Shown: one piece after another, positions 9,637 to 20,179 of the stretch
Layout: each line of letters starts with the position of its first letter
How positions within the stretch are numbered: position 1 is the first letter of the stretch
Assembly: GCF_963678635.1 (NCBI RefSeq)
Contig: NC_087069.1
Location: 14,296,660 to 14,360,659, forward strand
Reading direction: 5' to 3'
DNA: 64,000 nt
From: Symsagittifera roscoffensis
Lineage: Eukaryota > Xenacoelomorpha > Acoela > Convolutidae
Notes under the pieces: generated by a model
What the model was told of the DNA's origin: nothing
The model's database searches: none
Seen by the model: the letters and a program-made list of their open reading frames with translations, nothing else
Made by a program: the position numbers and the translations under genes

Positions 9637-12600
9637 ATGGCAGACCGATTCTGGAACTCCGTGCCCGCGGTCCTGAGGAAGCCCACTCTTGATGAGCTGT
9701 ACAGGCGCCTGAGGGACTTGGACTATACCCAAATAGACGAGAGAATGGCGGTGATGCTGAATGCCATCCTCCAGTTGGAGGACCAGGGTGAGTGCAGGGA
9801 GTCTGCAACGGAGGCTGTCTTGATGATCGGCTACACCACCGAGGGAATATCGAACCAAGAACAGACCAGATGGTTGTCTTGGAATGTGGATGGAGGAGTA
9901 AGGGGTTTTGACTTGGCAAGGAATCCTGGCCTGAATAACAACACCGAATATGGCGCAGGGGAATTCCCATTACCGACTAGGCCAACAGTAAGGTCCACCA
10001 GCCAGAGCTCGAGTAGGGTGCCATCGATGTCACGAATGCAACAGACGACCGAGGCATATCCGGATCTAGGTGTTCTAAAGAAAGAGCTCGAGAAGACGCA
10101 GAGGGAAAGGAATAAGGCAAACCTCGATCGGGATCAGGCAAATCTGGATCGGGAGAAGGTTCAGCTGGAAAGGGACCAGGCGGTCAATGAGCGAGACCAG
10201 GCTCTGAGGTTGCTTGAGATACAAAAAGCTGAGCATCAACAGGAGTTAAGGGTGCGGGAGAACGTCGCGAATCGTGATCAATTGAAGTCGGAGTTGGAAA
10301 GGATAGAACAGCGACAACGCGAGCTTGACGCACAGAAGGGAGCCAGGTCAAACGAACGAGTGGTGACCAGCTCGAGGCCAGAGTCGCGCATGGAGGTGGA
10401 TGAAGCTCCCAGGGCTAGAGGACGGTTCAACCTTGACCGCGAGGCCAGAGAACACATGAGTGAAGGGTTGGAGGTCTGGATACCGAATGACGTGACGCCT
10501 TCCCTGCGCAACCTAGAGACACAACCTGTACGTCCCCTGATGGATGTGGTGTTACCAGGATATACCCCAACCTCGACCTCGAGTGGCAGTCAGGTGAGCG
10601 GCGCCTCATCGCGCCTGAAGGAGCTAGGCGAGAAATTGCAGCAGCAGAGTCGTGAAAGATCGACAAGGCCAGAGCTTCCCCCAACTTGGAGGGAACAGCC
10701 GGTCAGGAATGTCGTGATCGCAAGCTATAAGAAGAATACAGAAGGGAACTACCACAGGCACAATCGGCTGGACTGGAGTGCGGAACAGGGAGCCAGGAGG
10801 GACTGCTTCCATGACGCAGCCTGGGTGGAGTATCTAGCGCCACCTCGTGTGCCAGAGGGTGCAGTTCACCTAATTATAGGGGATAGCCTGGTGCGGGTGT
10901 TGACCCAGATACGGTCACATTGGCAGACAGGAGTCTTGAGTTTCGCTGGAGCTGCCACGCCACAGATGTTGGCAACCCTGGACATGCTAGGGATGACCAA
11001 AGTTTACACAGTGACCCTGATGGTTGGGACCAACGACGTGTCAAGGGGAGAAGCGAGGAAGGTAACGAGGTTGTGCGACAAGATGAGCTGCCTTCTTGAG
11101 GAACTGAGGATCCAGATGGACCCCATCCTGCTGACGGTATGCACGGTCCCCTACAACATGATGTTTGATCAGCACGCCCTAGAGATGAACCAGAAGGCGC
11201 GGAGCCTGAACAAGGTGATCCGAGACATACACCGAAAGAGTGTGCTTCCTCTCAGGCTGTTGGACATAGCAGAACGTATGGAGAAAAAGGGATTCCCTGA
11301 AGACACCTCAAAAGATGGAATCCATTTCGATAGGCCAAGGGGAGCGGAGTGGCTGAACGATGTCTTCCAGGAACACATAAACACGCTAGAGGCGGACCTG
11401 CTGGAGACAGCCCAATTCACTTTAGGACCACCTCCCAACCCACCATTCCTTGCCTCGAGGGCCTTGGCTGGTCGCTTGGGACCGAGAGTTGACACTAGAG
11501 ACAGTTCAAGGAGCAGCCAGACCAGATTGCAGAGTGCCACGCCAATGGAGTCTGAGGAGGTGACGTCATCAACACCTCCAAGCTCGGCGATATCCTCAGT
11601 GGTAGTGGCAGAGAGCAAACGGGAAAATAAGTCTATGGAGACCGCTCGCTTGAGATATCCCGAGAAGGTGAAAGAACTGGATCTAGAGAGTTTGGAATGC
11701 AGGCAAGAATTGGCGGAAACCCTGGGGATCGAACGAGTATCACACGAGGACTTGAATAGGCATCATTGCGTGGACTGGTTGAAAGCTCATGAGGCGCACT
11801 TCTCGAGAGCGAAGTTGATGGAGACCACAGACCTGACGGGAATTCCCACAAAAACGATCATGGGACCCATTAATTACAGACCTCTCAAGCTGCTGGGGAG
11901 TCCGGGACTTATAGCAGAACCTCCCAAGCACCGAACTAGCATCGCCAGAATCAGGTTGGCAACCCCGGCACAGTTGAAGGTGGTAGACAAGCTACTCAAT
12001 CCGGGAGGAACGGGATTGCCAGATGCCGCTTACGAAGGCTCGAAATTGGCGGAAGATCCCAGGTACGGGAAGCCCTGTGGGAGTACCCAGCTGGCCAAAA
12101 CCCTGGCAGTATATGATAGAGCAGACCCAGCTGCTGTGAGAGTAGTCATTGTGGCGGGATCAGACTTCGAAGGAACGTCTCCCAAGTTGTTCTGGCCGGA
12201 GACTTTGATATACTCTTTGCCAGGAGCTGAATTGAATCAGATGTTAACTCTGGTAGTGGCAATAAAGTCGGAGATGCCCTGTGAACCTGAACTGCTATTG
12301 TTTGCAGGGATGAATGATCACCTGCACGCGATGGGACTTCTTGAGCAACTAAAGGGCGATGAAATTCCGACATCGAGGAAGATATGGGAAGCCATTCAAG
12401 CGTTGTTTGCGGCGATGAATGAAGTGCAAGAGAATGTTGTCTCGAGATTCGGGTCCAAGACGAAGGTGGTGTTTACCACATCCCCTGGATACGCGAATAT
12501 GCCACCCGCCCTACAGTTCGTGTACGCGGTCTTGATCCTGATAGCAGAAGGGAGTGAATGGCGGATTCTAATGGCAGCCCCCAATCGGGAGTTGGAGCCA

Positions 12601-15432
12601 TCGAGCCTGAGACTTCGCAAGTCAGAATTGGCGGCGGCATGGGCGGATATATCTCATGCACTGAGGGGCTTTTATGGACTAGCCGACATCCTGATCGTAT
12701 TAGACGAGGTGCTCTTGCTAGAGATATCGAACTTTGCCAGGCAGCTCAAGTTCAGCCCAGTCATCGGGGACGATCACCCGGCGATAAGCAAATTAACGGC
12801 CAGCCTGTGGTTTCGGAGTATGGATGTAAAGATCACGAACTCCACCAGCAAGTCTAGAGGTCCCAGTAACGAGAGAAGAAATGTGGCCGAGACGGAAAAG
12901 CAATTAGGATCGTTGAAATATCGTTTGACTCAAGAGAATGGCTGGTGGCCATTTTTGACACCAAGGTTGGAGAACGCCATGAATAAGACAAGGGAGGAAG
13001 CACCACTCCTCGTGAAGCAAGTCTGGAGTTTCCTAGAGAAGCAACTGGAGCTGGCCGAGGTAAGAGACATGACGGTGGCTAGATTTGTCTCGGCCGCCAA
13101 TGAAGTGACAATCGCAGGGTTCTGGAGAGAGCACGCCAAAGGCGAATTGAAGACTCGGAGGGATTACGAGATTCTCAAGTTCTTGAGTCCTTGCTGGGAG
13201 AAGGAATTCTTGGCAGGAGTATTCGGTACCACGGCGACTATCTTTGGAGCCTTCGTGCAGGAGATACTGGGCATGCCCATCAGCCTGCTCTTGGCCCTGT
13301 ATTTGGTCTATCCCAGATACTTGTTCAACATGGGTCCAGCATACATGTTTAGTCGGGGAGTGGAGACACTTCGAGTTGATGGGTACCTGGCACTAGTGCT
13401 CTTGACCCATGGGGAATTGGTGTCGTTTCATCGGTTAATGGAATATGGAGAACCTCTGTCTATGGGGAGAGTCCACACGAGCATTGAAACCAGCTCCTAC
13501 AAGTGTGCCGCAGGGTTGAAGACACTGCTGGTGCAATACCTCATGATGCAGAATCGATACATGACGGGTGAAGATGAGAACCCAACCTCGAGAGAAGAAT
13601 GGGAGAAGGCGAACAGAGGGATGCCTCTGTTGACGGACCTGTGCCTGGCAATGAGGTCGGACCCAATGGGGATAATCCGAGGTCTAGAGGAGGTGGTGAC
13701 CTGCATCTATGGTCCAGCAGTGACGTACGCGTTTCCAGATCCCCTGGTGATAACGTATCGTCACTCGGTGACGCACTTGAGTCTCATCAGCGTACTGGAT
13801 GGTACAGCGCTGAATTGGTGTCAGCAGGAGGTGCTCAGGGCGCGTATGAGCAACACGGTACTCTTCGGAAAAGTGAAAGATGCCGAGATGATGGTGTGCA
13901 ACTTCAGGGGACAAATGCAATGTAGAATGGGAGGCAAGCGAGAGGGCCCCATTGAAATGTATCCAAAGTTTTGGAACCTAAACCCATTGACGGCCGACGG
14001 ACGAGAAGTCTTGAGAATCCCCGCCTGGAAGGAGTGCTTTGCACTAGTCAAGAGGGAGCTGGAGGCCATAATGGAGAAAGAAATCCTACCAGCCACCATG
14101 CCTGAGTTCCCGACAGTCAGGAGGATGACCTTGGGAATGAATAGTCCCTTGGTGGTTCCCTCCATAATGGCGAAGATGATGACGGAGGAAACGCAGAGGC
14201 ATTTCACGGATGGCTGGGATCCCCTGTTCATCGGCTACACGGCGGCAGTCTACTTCCACATCAGCGAGATGAAGGTAAATTCGTGGACGACGCAAGCGAA
14301 AAAGAGTAGAGGTTCGCAGCCCCCTGGATATGAAGTGCGGAAAGTCTTGAGGACTCTTGAGAAGGAAGGACTTGAGAATATGCTACCCATATGGGATGAT
14401 GGCAGGATGATCGTGATGGAGGGGCACGTCGCATTGGTGGACGAAATGAAATTTGCCACGAGAAAATACAAGGCACCCTATGGCTTGGAACAAGTAGAAG
14501 TGACACAGGAGGGAACAGAACTAGATGCAGCAGGTCAACTGCATGTAGCCCTGACGGAATATAAAAAGCTGGATCCTACGACACCGTCACCACTGTCTGT
14601 AGACACGCCTGGAGACAAGAGGAGTGGACCTGTTGAGGATCGATTCAAAAGAATTCTCGAGAGAAGAAGAAATGAATCAGAGGAAGAGAGTATGGATGAA
14701 ACTCTCAGTGAAGCTGGAGAAGACATGGAGGTGGGGAATACGCCTGAACCAGGGCCATCAGGGGAGGAACTCACCACTCAAGAGCTGTTGAAAGACTTGA
14801 GCGAAGAGAATTGGGCAGATACTGCCACCCCACCTCTGAACCCGTCCCCGCGGAAGAACCTAGAGTTGCCATTGGCAGGTGAGACCTTCAATATGGGGAT
14901 GTTACTCTTGAGCTCGGAGGAAAGGGAGAAGAACACGTTCGAAGGGAACAGGGACATATTCTTGGGATCTCTCGAGGATGACGCTTGGCAGGAATTCCTG
15001 GGGGAATTCAATCGAGAAGTGGGCAGCGAGACGACGCTGGACAAGTTCAAGAAGGAACTGTGGGACGCAGTAGTGAGATTCGGGGAACCGCTCCTGATAG
15101 GAACGGGCCTGGATGAGAAAGCAAGAAAAGAGCTGCTGAACAAGCTAGTGGAGCTGAGGAACGCACGATCGAAGACTAGAAAAGAGAAATGTGAGGACAG
15201 CTCTACTCTGAAACAAAAAACTGTGGATAAAATGGTTGATGATATAAAAAGGGATAAGGTTGGGACTAGTAATATGATTAAAAGTACTAATATCCTTAAG
15301 GCTCGAGCAGGGGGGGAGGCAAGAGTTGGAAGGAGTGGATGGAGAGGTCGAATCAATGATGATAGCCACAACACCCTCGAGCAGAGATGTGAAGACTCGC
15401 AAGAGGAAGAGAGAAGTGGAAGGATGGGGTAG
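9637..15432 (+). CDS. Large retroelement accessory ORF with two SGNH-hydrolase-like domains
   Basis: A 1,931-residue protein of unknown role lying downstream of pol on the same strand. Residues about 145-230 form a coiled coil rich in N/L-D-R-D-Q repeats. Residues about 405-590 look like an SGNH/GDSL hydrolase: a GDS nucleophile block (Ser417), GTND (Asn466) and DGIHF (Asp560 and His563) are in the expected order. Members of this family cleave ester bonds in lipids or glycans. A second, degenerate copy follows about residues 830-1000, with VAGSDFEG and FAGMND in place of GDS and GTND, and no clear DxxH. Residues about 1190-1235 are hydrophobic (FGAFVQEILGMPISLLLALY), possibly membrane-associated. 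The C-terminus is acidic and Ser/Glu-rich. No signal peptide is visible. SGNH esterases occur in CR1-type LINE ORF1 proteins and viral haemagglutinin-esterases, but this protein is not recognisably either. The reading frame is intact over 5.8 kb, which implies recent constraint. It overlaps the next ORF. Confidence 0.8.
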   Translation: MADRFWNSVPAVLRKPTLDELYRRLRDLDYTQIDERMAVMLNAILQLEDQGECRESATEAVLMIGYTTEGISNQEQTRWLSWNVDGGVRGFDLARNPGLNNNTEYGAGEFPLPTRPTVRSTSQSSSRVPSMSRMQQTTEAYPDLGVLKKELEKTQRERNKANLDRDQANLDREKVQLERDQAVNERDQALRLLEIQKAEHQQELRVRENVANRDQLKSELERIEQRQRELDAQKGARSNERVVTSSRPESRMEVDEAPRARGRFNLDREAREHMSEGLEVWIPNDVTPSLRNLETQPVRPLMDVVLPGYTPTSTSSGSQVSGASSRLKELGEKLQQQSRERSTRPELPPTWREQPVRNVVIASYKKNTEGNYHRHNRLDWSAEQGARRDCFHDAAWVEYLAPPRVPEGAVHLIIGDSLVRVLTQIRSHWQTGVLSFAGAATPQMLATLDMLGMTKVYTVTLMVGTNDVSRGEARKVTRLCDKMSCLLEELRIQMDPILLTVCTVPYNMMFDQHALEMNQKARSLNKVIRDIHRKSVLPLRLLDIAERMEKKGFPEDTSKDGIHFDRPRGAEWLNDVFQEHINTLEADLLETAQFTLGPPPNPPFLASRALAGRLGPRVDTRDSSRSSQTRLQSATPMESEEVTSSTPPSSAISSVVVAESKRENKSMETARLRYPEKVKELDLESLECRQELAETLGIERVSHEDLNRHHCVDWLKAHEAHFSRAKLMETTDLTGIPTKTIMGPINYRPLKLLGSPGLIAEPPKHRTSIARIRLATPAQLKVVDKLLNPGGTGLPDAAYEGSKLAEDPRYGKPCGSTQLAKTLAVYDRADPAAVRVVIVAGSDFEGTSPKLFWPETLIYSLPGAELNQMLTLVVAIKSEMPCEPELLLFAGMNDHLHAMGLLEQLKGDEIPTSRKIWEAIQALFAAMNEVQENVVSRFGSKTKVVFTTSPGYANMPPALQFVYAVLILIAEGSEWRILMAAPNRELEPSSLRLRKSELAAAWADISHALRGFYGLADILIVLDEVLLLEISNFARQLKFSPVIGDDHPAISKLTASLWFRSMDVKITNSTSKSRGPSNERRNVAETEKQLGSLKYRLTQENGWWPFLTPRLENAMNKTREEAPLLVKQVWSFLEKQLELAEVRDMTVARFVSAANEVTIAGFWREHAKGELKTRRDYEILKFLSPCWEKEFLAGVFGTTATIFGAFVQEILGMPISLLLALYLVYPRYLFNMGPAYMFSRGVETLRVDGYLALVLLTHGELVSFHRLMEYGEPLSMGRVHTSIETSSYKCAAGLKTLLVQYLMMQNRYMTGEDENPTSREEWEKANRGMPLLTDLCLAMRSDPMGIIRGLEEVVTCIYGPAVTYAFPDPLVITYRHSVTHLSLISVLDGTALNWCQQEVLRARMSNTVLFGKVKDAEMMVCNFRGQMQCRMGGKREGPIEMYPKFWNLNPLTADGREVLRIPAWKECFALVKRELEAIMEKEILPATMPEFPTVRRMTLGMNSPLVVPSIMAKMMTEETQRHFTDGWDPLFIGYTAAVYFHISEMKVNSWTTQAKKSRGSQPPGYEVRKVLRTLEKEGLENMLPIWDDGRMIVMEGHVALVDEMKFATRKYKAPYGLEQVEVTQEGTELDAAGQLHVALTEYKKLDPTTPSPLSVDTPGDKRSGPVEDRFKRILERRRNESEEESMDETLSEAGEDMEVGNTPEPGPSGEELTTQELLKDLSEENWADTATPPLNPSPRKNLELPLAGETFNMGMLLLSSEEREKNTFEGNRDIFLGSLEDDAWQEFLGEFNREVGSETTLDKFKKELWDAVVRFGEPLLIGTGLDEKARKELLNKLVELRNARSKTRKEKCEDSSTLKQKTVDKMVDDIKRDKVGTSNMIKSTNILKARAGGEARVGRSGWRGRINDDSHNTLEQRCEDSQEEERSGRMG

Positions 15433-18400
15433 TCCTTCAGTGGATGCTGTTTCGGAAGGAAACTTGAGAGAGACGGCGCCCATCGTTTTGGCCCGATGCA
15501 AGACGGCGGCATACAAGAACAGCTCGGAGCTCAGGAAACCACTTGAAGTAGAAAAGGAAATAGAGGTTTCCACCAGTTCGACGTCAGAAGAAGACTTCAA
15601 GCCTCAGAAGGTAAACGTGAAGAGAGGTTCAACGAACGGACAGGTAGGGGAAGTGGAGATCGGCAAAGAATGGATCTCGAAGGCACATCAGGACATGGGC
15701 AAACAAGTGACGAGTGATCCATTGGAGAGGAACAAGACGAGGAACACTTCCCGGACGTGGTGGGTGGCCCTCGAAACATTGAAGGAAATGGAGGACTGCT
15801 TGAAGAAGTTGGACAGTGGAATAGCTCGCAGGCGACGCAATTGGGCCACCCAGCAAAAAGCCGAGGTTAATAAGATAGAGATGGCAAGTCATCTGAAGAG
15901 GTCCTGGCAGAGTTTGTTGAAGGATCATTTTGAAGAGGCGATGAGAACATCCTCATCAGCACCGCCACTAATGGCGAATCCCTTCGTTAGAACTGCGGGA
16001 CAATTAATGTTCACCTGGAGTCTGGTGGGAATAGAGTTGGAGACATTGACCTCGTATGACAGGCTGAAGTTGGGAAGCAAGAAGCTAGAGGTGTATCAGG
16101 CACTGATGCAACACGTGGCCAGGGACAATTCAGGCTTGAGCCTGGCTAGAAGAAAAGATGCCACATGTTTCTTGAGATGGACAATGTCAATGATGTCTGA
16201 TAGCACCATCCTGGCATGCCACCAGAGAGCAAGTGGAAGTAAAACCATGGAGAGAAGAGTCTCAACGATCATCTTGAACGTATATCAGAGTACAGGAATA
16301 GAGAAAGAAGATGGTTCCAGACTATCCTTAGAGAACCATCGAAAGCTGGACGAGGTACGGAGGTTCTCTAATAAGAAGTTCGAGGAAGAACATGATGTTC
16401 ACCGTAACCTGGCCTCGTCAGAACAGTACTCGAGACTCAGTGAGAAGGGGGAATACCAATATGTGTCTGGAGTGATGGGAATAGCCTACAATCCCTTCTT
16501 AGACTCGGAAGCTGGAGGAGCCCACAGAAACCATGAGGTAGCGGAGCTACTGAAGTTTTGGACAGAAAGAATAATGGAAATAGACGCGGTGGAAAAAGAG
16601 GGGCCGAGCCTGGGCCTGATTCTTGAGAAAACACCAGAGGTGATAAGCATACCGCGCTCAAACAAGAGAGTTGAAGTGAACATGGGCGGTGGAAATGGCT
16701 TGTTAACCACGAACTTGGGAGTGATATGGAAGCTACTAAGACCCTCCTGGTGTCCACATCCCCATGCAAGTCTAATCGAGGAAACCACAGAGCGAGTGAG
16801 GTTAGCACCAACGGAAGATGAAGATCTGGCGAAGTTGAGTGTGCTACATAAGCTAATCACGCCCCAGATGCAAGAGCCAAGCGAAAGGACGAGCGACCCC
16901 GGGTCAGCAAAGAAATTGGAGCCGGGTAGCTGTCTGGATTCGACGTGTGGGAACGGAGAGCACATCTGCGATGGACGGTCATGCGTCAGAATACTGTCGT
17001 TTCAAAAAGAAGACCTGGTCACTTGGTTCGAAGACATCACAGAAAGGGAGAAAAGTGAAGTGCAAATAATAGCGGAATGTTACGCGAGAACCACGGTGAA
17101 TATAACGACAGCTCTCGGATTCTTCTCGAGAATGTGTGGTCTGCAGGCACTGGAGAGACTGGAGTCTGAACATCATTTAGTGACGGCGTTGAGCGTAGAA
17201 TCATGGCCCGGGTTGTTGCAGGTGACTCAAAAACACATCCGGAGCTGGAAGGTTGGTCTTGAGGCGGAAATGGGATTTCCCATGAGCGAAGCTTATGGCT
17301 TGCCATTGAACGCGAAATCGCTGATAGGGTCAATGATGGCCAACTTGTGCGGAAGTCACTACCCGCTACACATGGCGATGGTGGAAGTGTCCAGCCAGAG
17401 AATACTGGTGGACAAGGCCTTCTCAGTGCCCAAGTGCGTGAGGTTGGCTCGGATGTCGCATCACTCGCACAAGTTGTTGAGAAAAATCAAAGGGGCAGTA
17501 CCAAAAGAATTGAGAGATGACTTAAGCGAAATCTGGGGAGAAGATCTTCTGAAGTTGGAAAGAGAAAACACGAGCGATCACGAGAGACAAAACGTGATCG
17601 GGAAACCTGTGGGAAGTACTCCGAACCTGGAAGACAACGACACGATGCACGAGAAAATGATGGAGCTTGAGCCTCTCTTGGAAGCCTCAGGGGAGCGTAA
17701 TCTCAGGAGCATTGAGATCTCTCATGGGGAATGCCCATGCCACTGTTTGGCACAAACGGTGTGGTATCCAGATCACAAGAACCTTTGCCTGGTGTGGGAT
17801 GTGGAAGAGATTCGGTCGATCGGACTACCGGATCACCGGCAGAAGGTGACGCTCTTAGTAGTGAGTACGATGTTAGCTCTGAGATGGATAGAAGAGAATA
17901 TAACGAAGTATCGGGAGGCGACGACGCCAACGGCTGAGTCAATATACGCGATAGACTACAGCAGGAGACTCGAGTTGTTTGAGACTGCGTGCAAAGTATT
18001 CGCCATACCGACGGAAGTCAGGCACGTATGGAGTCGCTTGAGGTACTTTCCATGGTTTCGGGCGACACTGACGTCTTGGTTGTACATGACAACGAAAGAT
18101 CACATGAGAAAACATCAAAAAGAGTATCGACAGTTCCAGGACGAGATTGGGCCGGAAGCTTTCAAGAGACCCCTGCTAACCCATCGTAATGCGATCACGA
18201 CAGGATGGAAAAGAGTGGGTAAGATGTCTAGAGACAATACCAAAGCGAGGGAGTCGATACTAGAGGAAGACCTGGCGAAGAACGTGAGCTTGAGCCTGCA
18301 CAACTCCTTTTGCTTGAACCGAGAAGCTAGGGTGAAGGCACTACCCAACCAAGCAAAGAGATTGCAGGAGCAGAGAGAATGGATGCGATCCTATGAACAG

Positions 18401-18517
18401 CTGAAGGCTTGGGAGGAGATTGTGATTAGTTCCGATGATGAAGAGGAACTGTTGAGACAGTTTGCCGCATCTAGCACTTCAGGATGCAGTACCTCCAAGG
18501 CGAAGAGCACGAGATGA
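15326..18517 (+). CDS. Second large accessory ORF of unknown function, overlapping the SGNH ORF
   Basis: This 1,063-residue ORF overlaps the end of the SGNH ORF by 107 bp in the +1 frame. I do not recognise a family. Visible features are a basic TRKRKRE cluster near residue 25 that could be a nuclear localisation signal, a mostly helical, charged body, a Cys-rich patch about residues 530-560 (CLDSTCGNGEHICDGRSC), a CPCHC motif about residue 800, and an acidic SSDDEEE tail. No signal peptide or convincing transmembrane helix is seen. The uninterrupted 3.2-kb frame and the tight overlap suggest it belongs to the same transcription unit as the preceding ORF, expressed by frameshifting, re-initiation or splicing. 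Confidence 0.7.
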   Translation: MEGVDGEVESMMIATTPSSRDVKTRKRKREVEGWGSPSVDAVSEGNLRETAPIVLARCKTAAYKNSSELRKPLEVEKEIEVSTSSTSEEDFKPQKVNVKRGSTNGQVGEVEIGKEWISKAHQDMGKQVTSDPLERNKTRNTSRTWWVALETLKEMEDCLKKLDSGIARRRRNWATQQKAEVNKIEMASHLKRSWQSLLKDHFEEAMRTSSSAPPLMANPFVRTAGQLMFTWSLVGIELETLTSYDRLKLGSKKLEVYQALMQHVARDNSGLSLARRKDATCFLRWTMSMMSDSTILACHQRASGSKTMERRVSTIILNVYQSTGIEKEDGSRLSLENHRKLDEVRRFSNKKFEEEHDVHRNLASSEQYSRLSEKGEYQYVSGVMGIAYNPFLDSEAGGAHRNHEVAELLKFWTERIMEIDAVEKEGPSLGLILEKTPEVISIPRSNKRVEVNMGGGNGLLTTNLGVIWKLLRPSWCPHPHASLIEETTERVRLAPTEDEDLAKLSVLHKLITPQMQEPSERTSDPGSAKKLEPGSCLDSTCGNGEHICDGRSCVRILSFQKEDLVTWFEDITEREKSEVQIIAECYARTTVNITTALGFFSRMCGLQALERLESEHHLVTALSVESWPGLLQVTQKHIRSWKVGLEAEMGFPMSEAYGLPLNAKSLIGSMMANLCGSHYPLHMAMVEVSSQRILVDKAFSVPKCVRLARMSHHSHKLLRKIKGAVPKELRDDLSEIWGEDLLKLERENTSDHERQNVIGKPVGSTPNLEDNDTMHEKMMELEPLLEASGERNLRSIEISHGECPCHCLAQTVWYPDHKNLCLVWDVEEIRSIGLPDHRQKVTLLVVSTMLALRWIEENITKYREATTPTAESIYAIDYSRRLELFETACKVFAIPTEVRHVWSRLRYFPWFRATLTSWLYMTTKDHMRKHQKEYRQFQDEIGPEAFKRPLLTHRNAITTGWKRVGKMSRDNTKARESILEEDLAKNVSLSLHNSFCLNREARVKALPNQAKRLQEQREWMRSYEQLKAWEEIVISSDDEEELLRQFAASSTSGCSTSKAKSTR

Positions 18518-19838
18518 ATGGGCAAATCGGATGGATCTTGAGTCTTGAGAGGGAAGGGGGGCTTGAGCGTGGATCCGAGTGAAACTTGGATTCACGAAAA
18601 AGAAATTTTAACAAAGCAAATATTGTTACTAATATACTATATTTATTATATAAATCGAAATGCTGCATGACAATTTCCTGATTGAATAGGACAAAAGAGA
18701 TTTTAAAATGATTGGCTTGAAAAGCGAAAATTCAAGGGTGCAGGTATATGCAGATTTTGGTTGCTGTTTAGCAATAGTGTGAAAATTTTAAATGGCTGTG
18801 AATTTTGGGGTGTAGATAAGCTTAAATCTACTGCAAACTTCTGTAAATGACCACTGGCACTGTATCTTGAGCAACACTCGGTTTTTCTGGGACTCACTGG
18901 CAGAAGACAGCGCGCGATGAGGACATCGATCTCGAGTCCGGGGAGTATGTGCCAGTCGGTCATATTTGGAAGTTTGACCTTGAGAGAAGCAAAAAACACT
19001 TGATTTTGGAGTGAAATTTAATTTTTCAAAATTTCGAATGGAACCTGTCATGCACGATTTTCTCGCGAGAACTGAAAATCAGAAAAAGAGATCAGAACAA
19101 TATCAGAACAATTGAGTCGAAAACGCGGGAAAGTCGCAAGAAAAAGCAGTAGGAAATTGCTATTCGCAATTTCCATCACTATAATAATCGAGAGTAGAGC
19201 TGTCCCATCTGTGACAGAGACGAGAGCATTCCCTCGAATTGGATTATAACGACTGGAGTATTATTCGGAACTGGACTAGAGTGAACCTTCGGTGGAAAGG
19301 TGGACAGCTTGAGTGTCCTAATGGTTCACAAGAAAACTATTGTCTAGAGTATAAACTCGTTCTCATTGTTAAAACTATAAAACATTAGACTCATTTAGTT
19401 ACGTTATTTAATTCTTGAGTTAATTACCGACTGGATTATTTCCCACTTCTTGAGCGTGCTACTATGTGAGTACAAATTTAAATTCCTAGAGTGTGTTTTA
19501 TAATTGTTATGTTGAGGTAAGGCGAGTTTTAGGTTGATCCATCTGAAATGGATCAAAGTTACACTGTCTAATAAAAAGTAACTTAACGGATTGTTCCAAC
19601 CCGGTTTTTAACGGCGTTCATGTATTTTGGGTATCTAGAGACCTAAGTATGGGGACGTTTCTCATTCTAGAGCGGGGGGATATTTTAGTAGTAGCCTTTA
19701 AGCTGTAACGGGTCGTAGTCTCATGTCACAAGCGAACCGAACTGGCTCCGACCGTTCTTGAGGTAGAAAAACACAAGAGATAGTGTCCCTGACCCTTGAG
19801 CCAGTGGTTATAGGGCCTATTTTTCTTAAGCCTCATGT
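18518..19838 (+). other. Non-coding tail after the accessory ORFs; possible 3' end/LTR of the retroelement
   Basis: No convincing gene. The first 100 bp are purine-rich with several CTTGAG motifs, which could include a polypurine tract. AT-rich DNA follows, then a short hairpin (19152-19174), a TATA-like AGTATAAACTC near 19340-19350, and AATAAAA-like signals near 19570. This could contain the 3' LTR, but no direct repeat with 1-328 was detected. It ends abruptly where Maverick coding sequence starts in mid-gene. Confidence 0.4.
19152..19174. repeat. Perfect short hairpin
   Basis: GGAAATTGC and GCAATTTCC flank a 5-base loop (TATTC): a 9-bp perfect stem in the non-coding tail of the retroelement. 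It may be an RNA structure or a chance palindrome. Confidence 0.6.
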
Positions 19839-20162
19839 GTGACTGCAGTAGACGAATGTTACAATTCCCTAATGATATACAGTGATATTATAGAATTTAA
19901 CATAGTTGGTGATACAAAAACTCCCTTATTGCGTTGTATTCCATTTATCTCCAAAGTGAAGAGTGGAGATATAATTTCTACAGGACAGTACATGAATTAT
20001 CATTCCTTTACAAATTTACAGTTTAAAAAGCTGTTGAAAAATTCTTTCCATAGTATCAAGATAGAACTAAGAGATAGTACAGGCGAAAAAATTCCTTTTG
20101 TGTCCGTAGGAATCACTCGAGTTGTTCTCTTGTTCCGCAAGATTTCGAATAATCATTTTTAA
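19839..20162 (+). pseudogene. Maverick/Polinton structural protein, N-terminally truncated
   Basis: The open frame runs to 20162 (about 107 residues) and has a strongly conserved look: FNIVGDTKTPLLRC, GDIISTGQYMNYHSF, LKNSFHSIKIELRD and GEKIPFVSVGITRVVLLFRK. These blocks are typical of a protein encoded next to the capsid genes in many invertebrate Mavericks; its exact virion role is not certain. No start codon belongs to it here, because the frame is cut at its 5' side by the junction with retroelement DNA near 19835. The remaining part has no internal stop. Confidence 0.7.
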
Positions 20163-20179
20163 TATAAACTTCATACGGA

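Noticed and set aside
1..19838. LTRs flanking the large retroelement
   Set aside because: I compared 1-328 with 18518-19838 by eye and found no direct repeat; the 5' LTR may lie outside the window.
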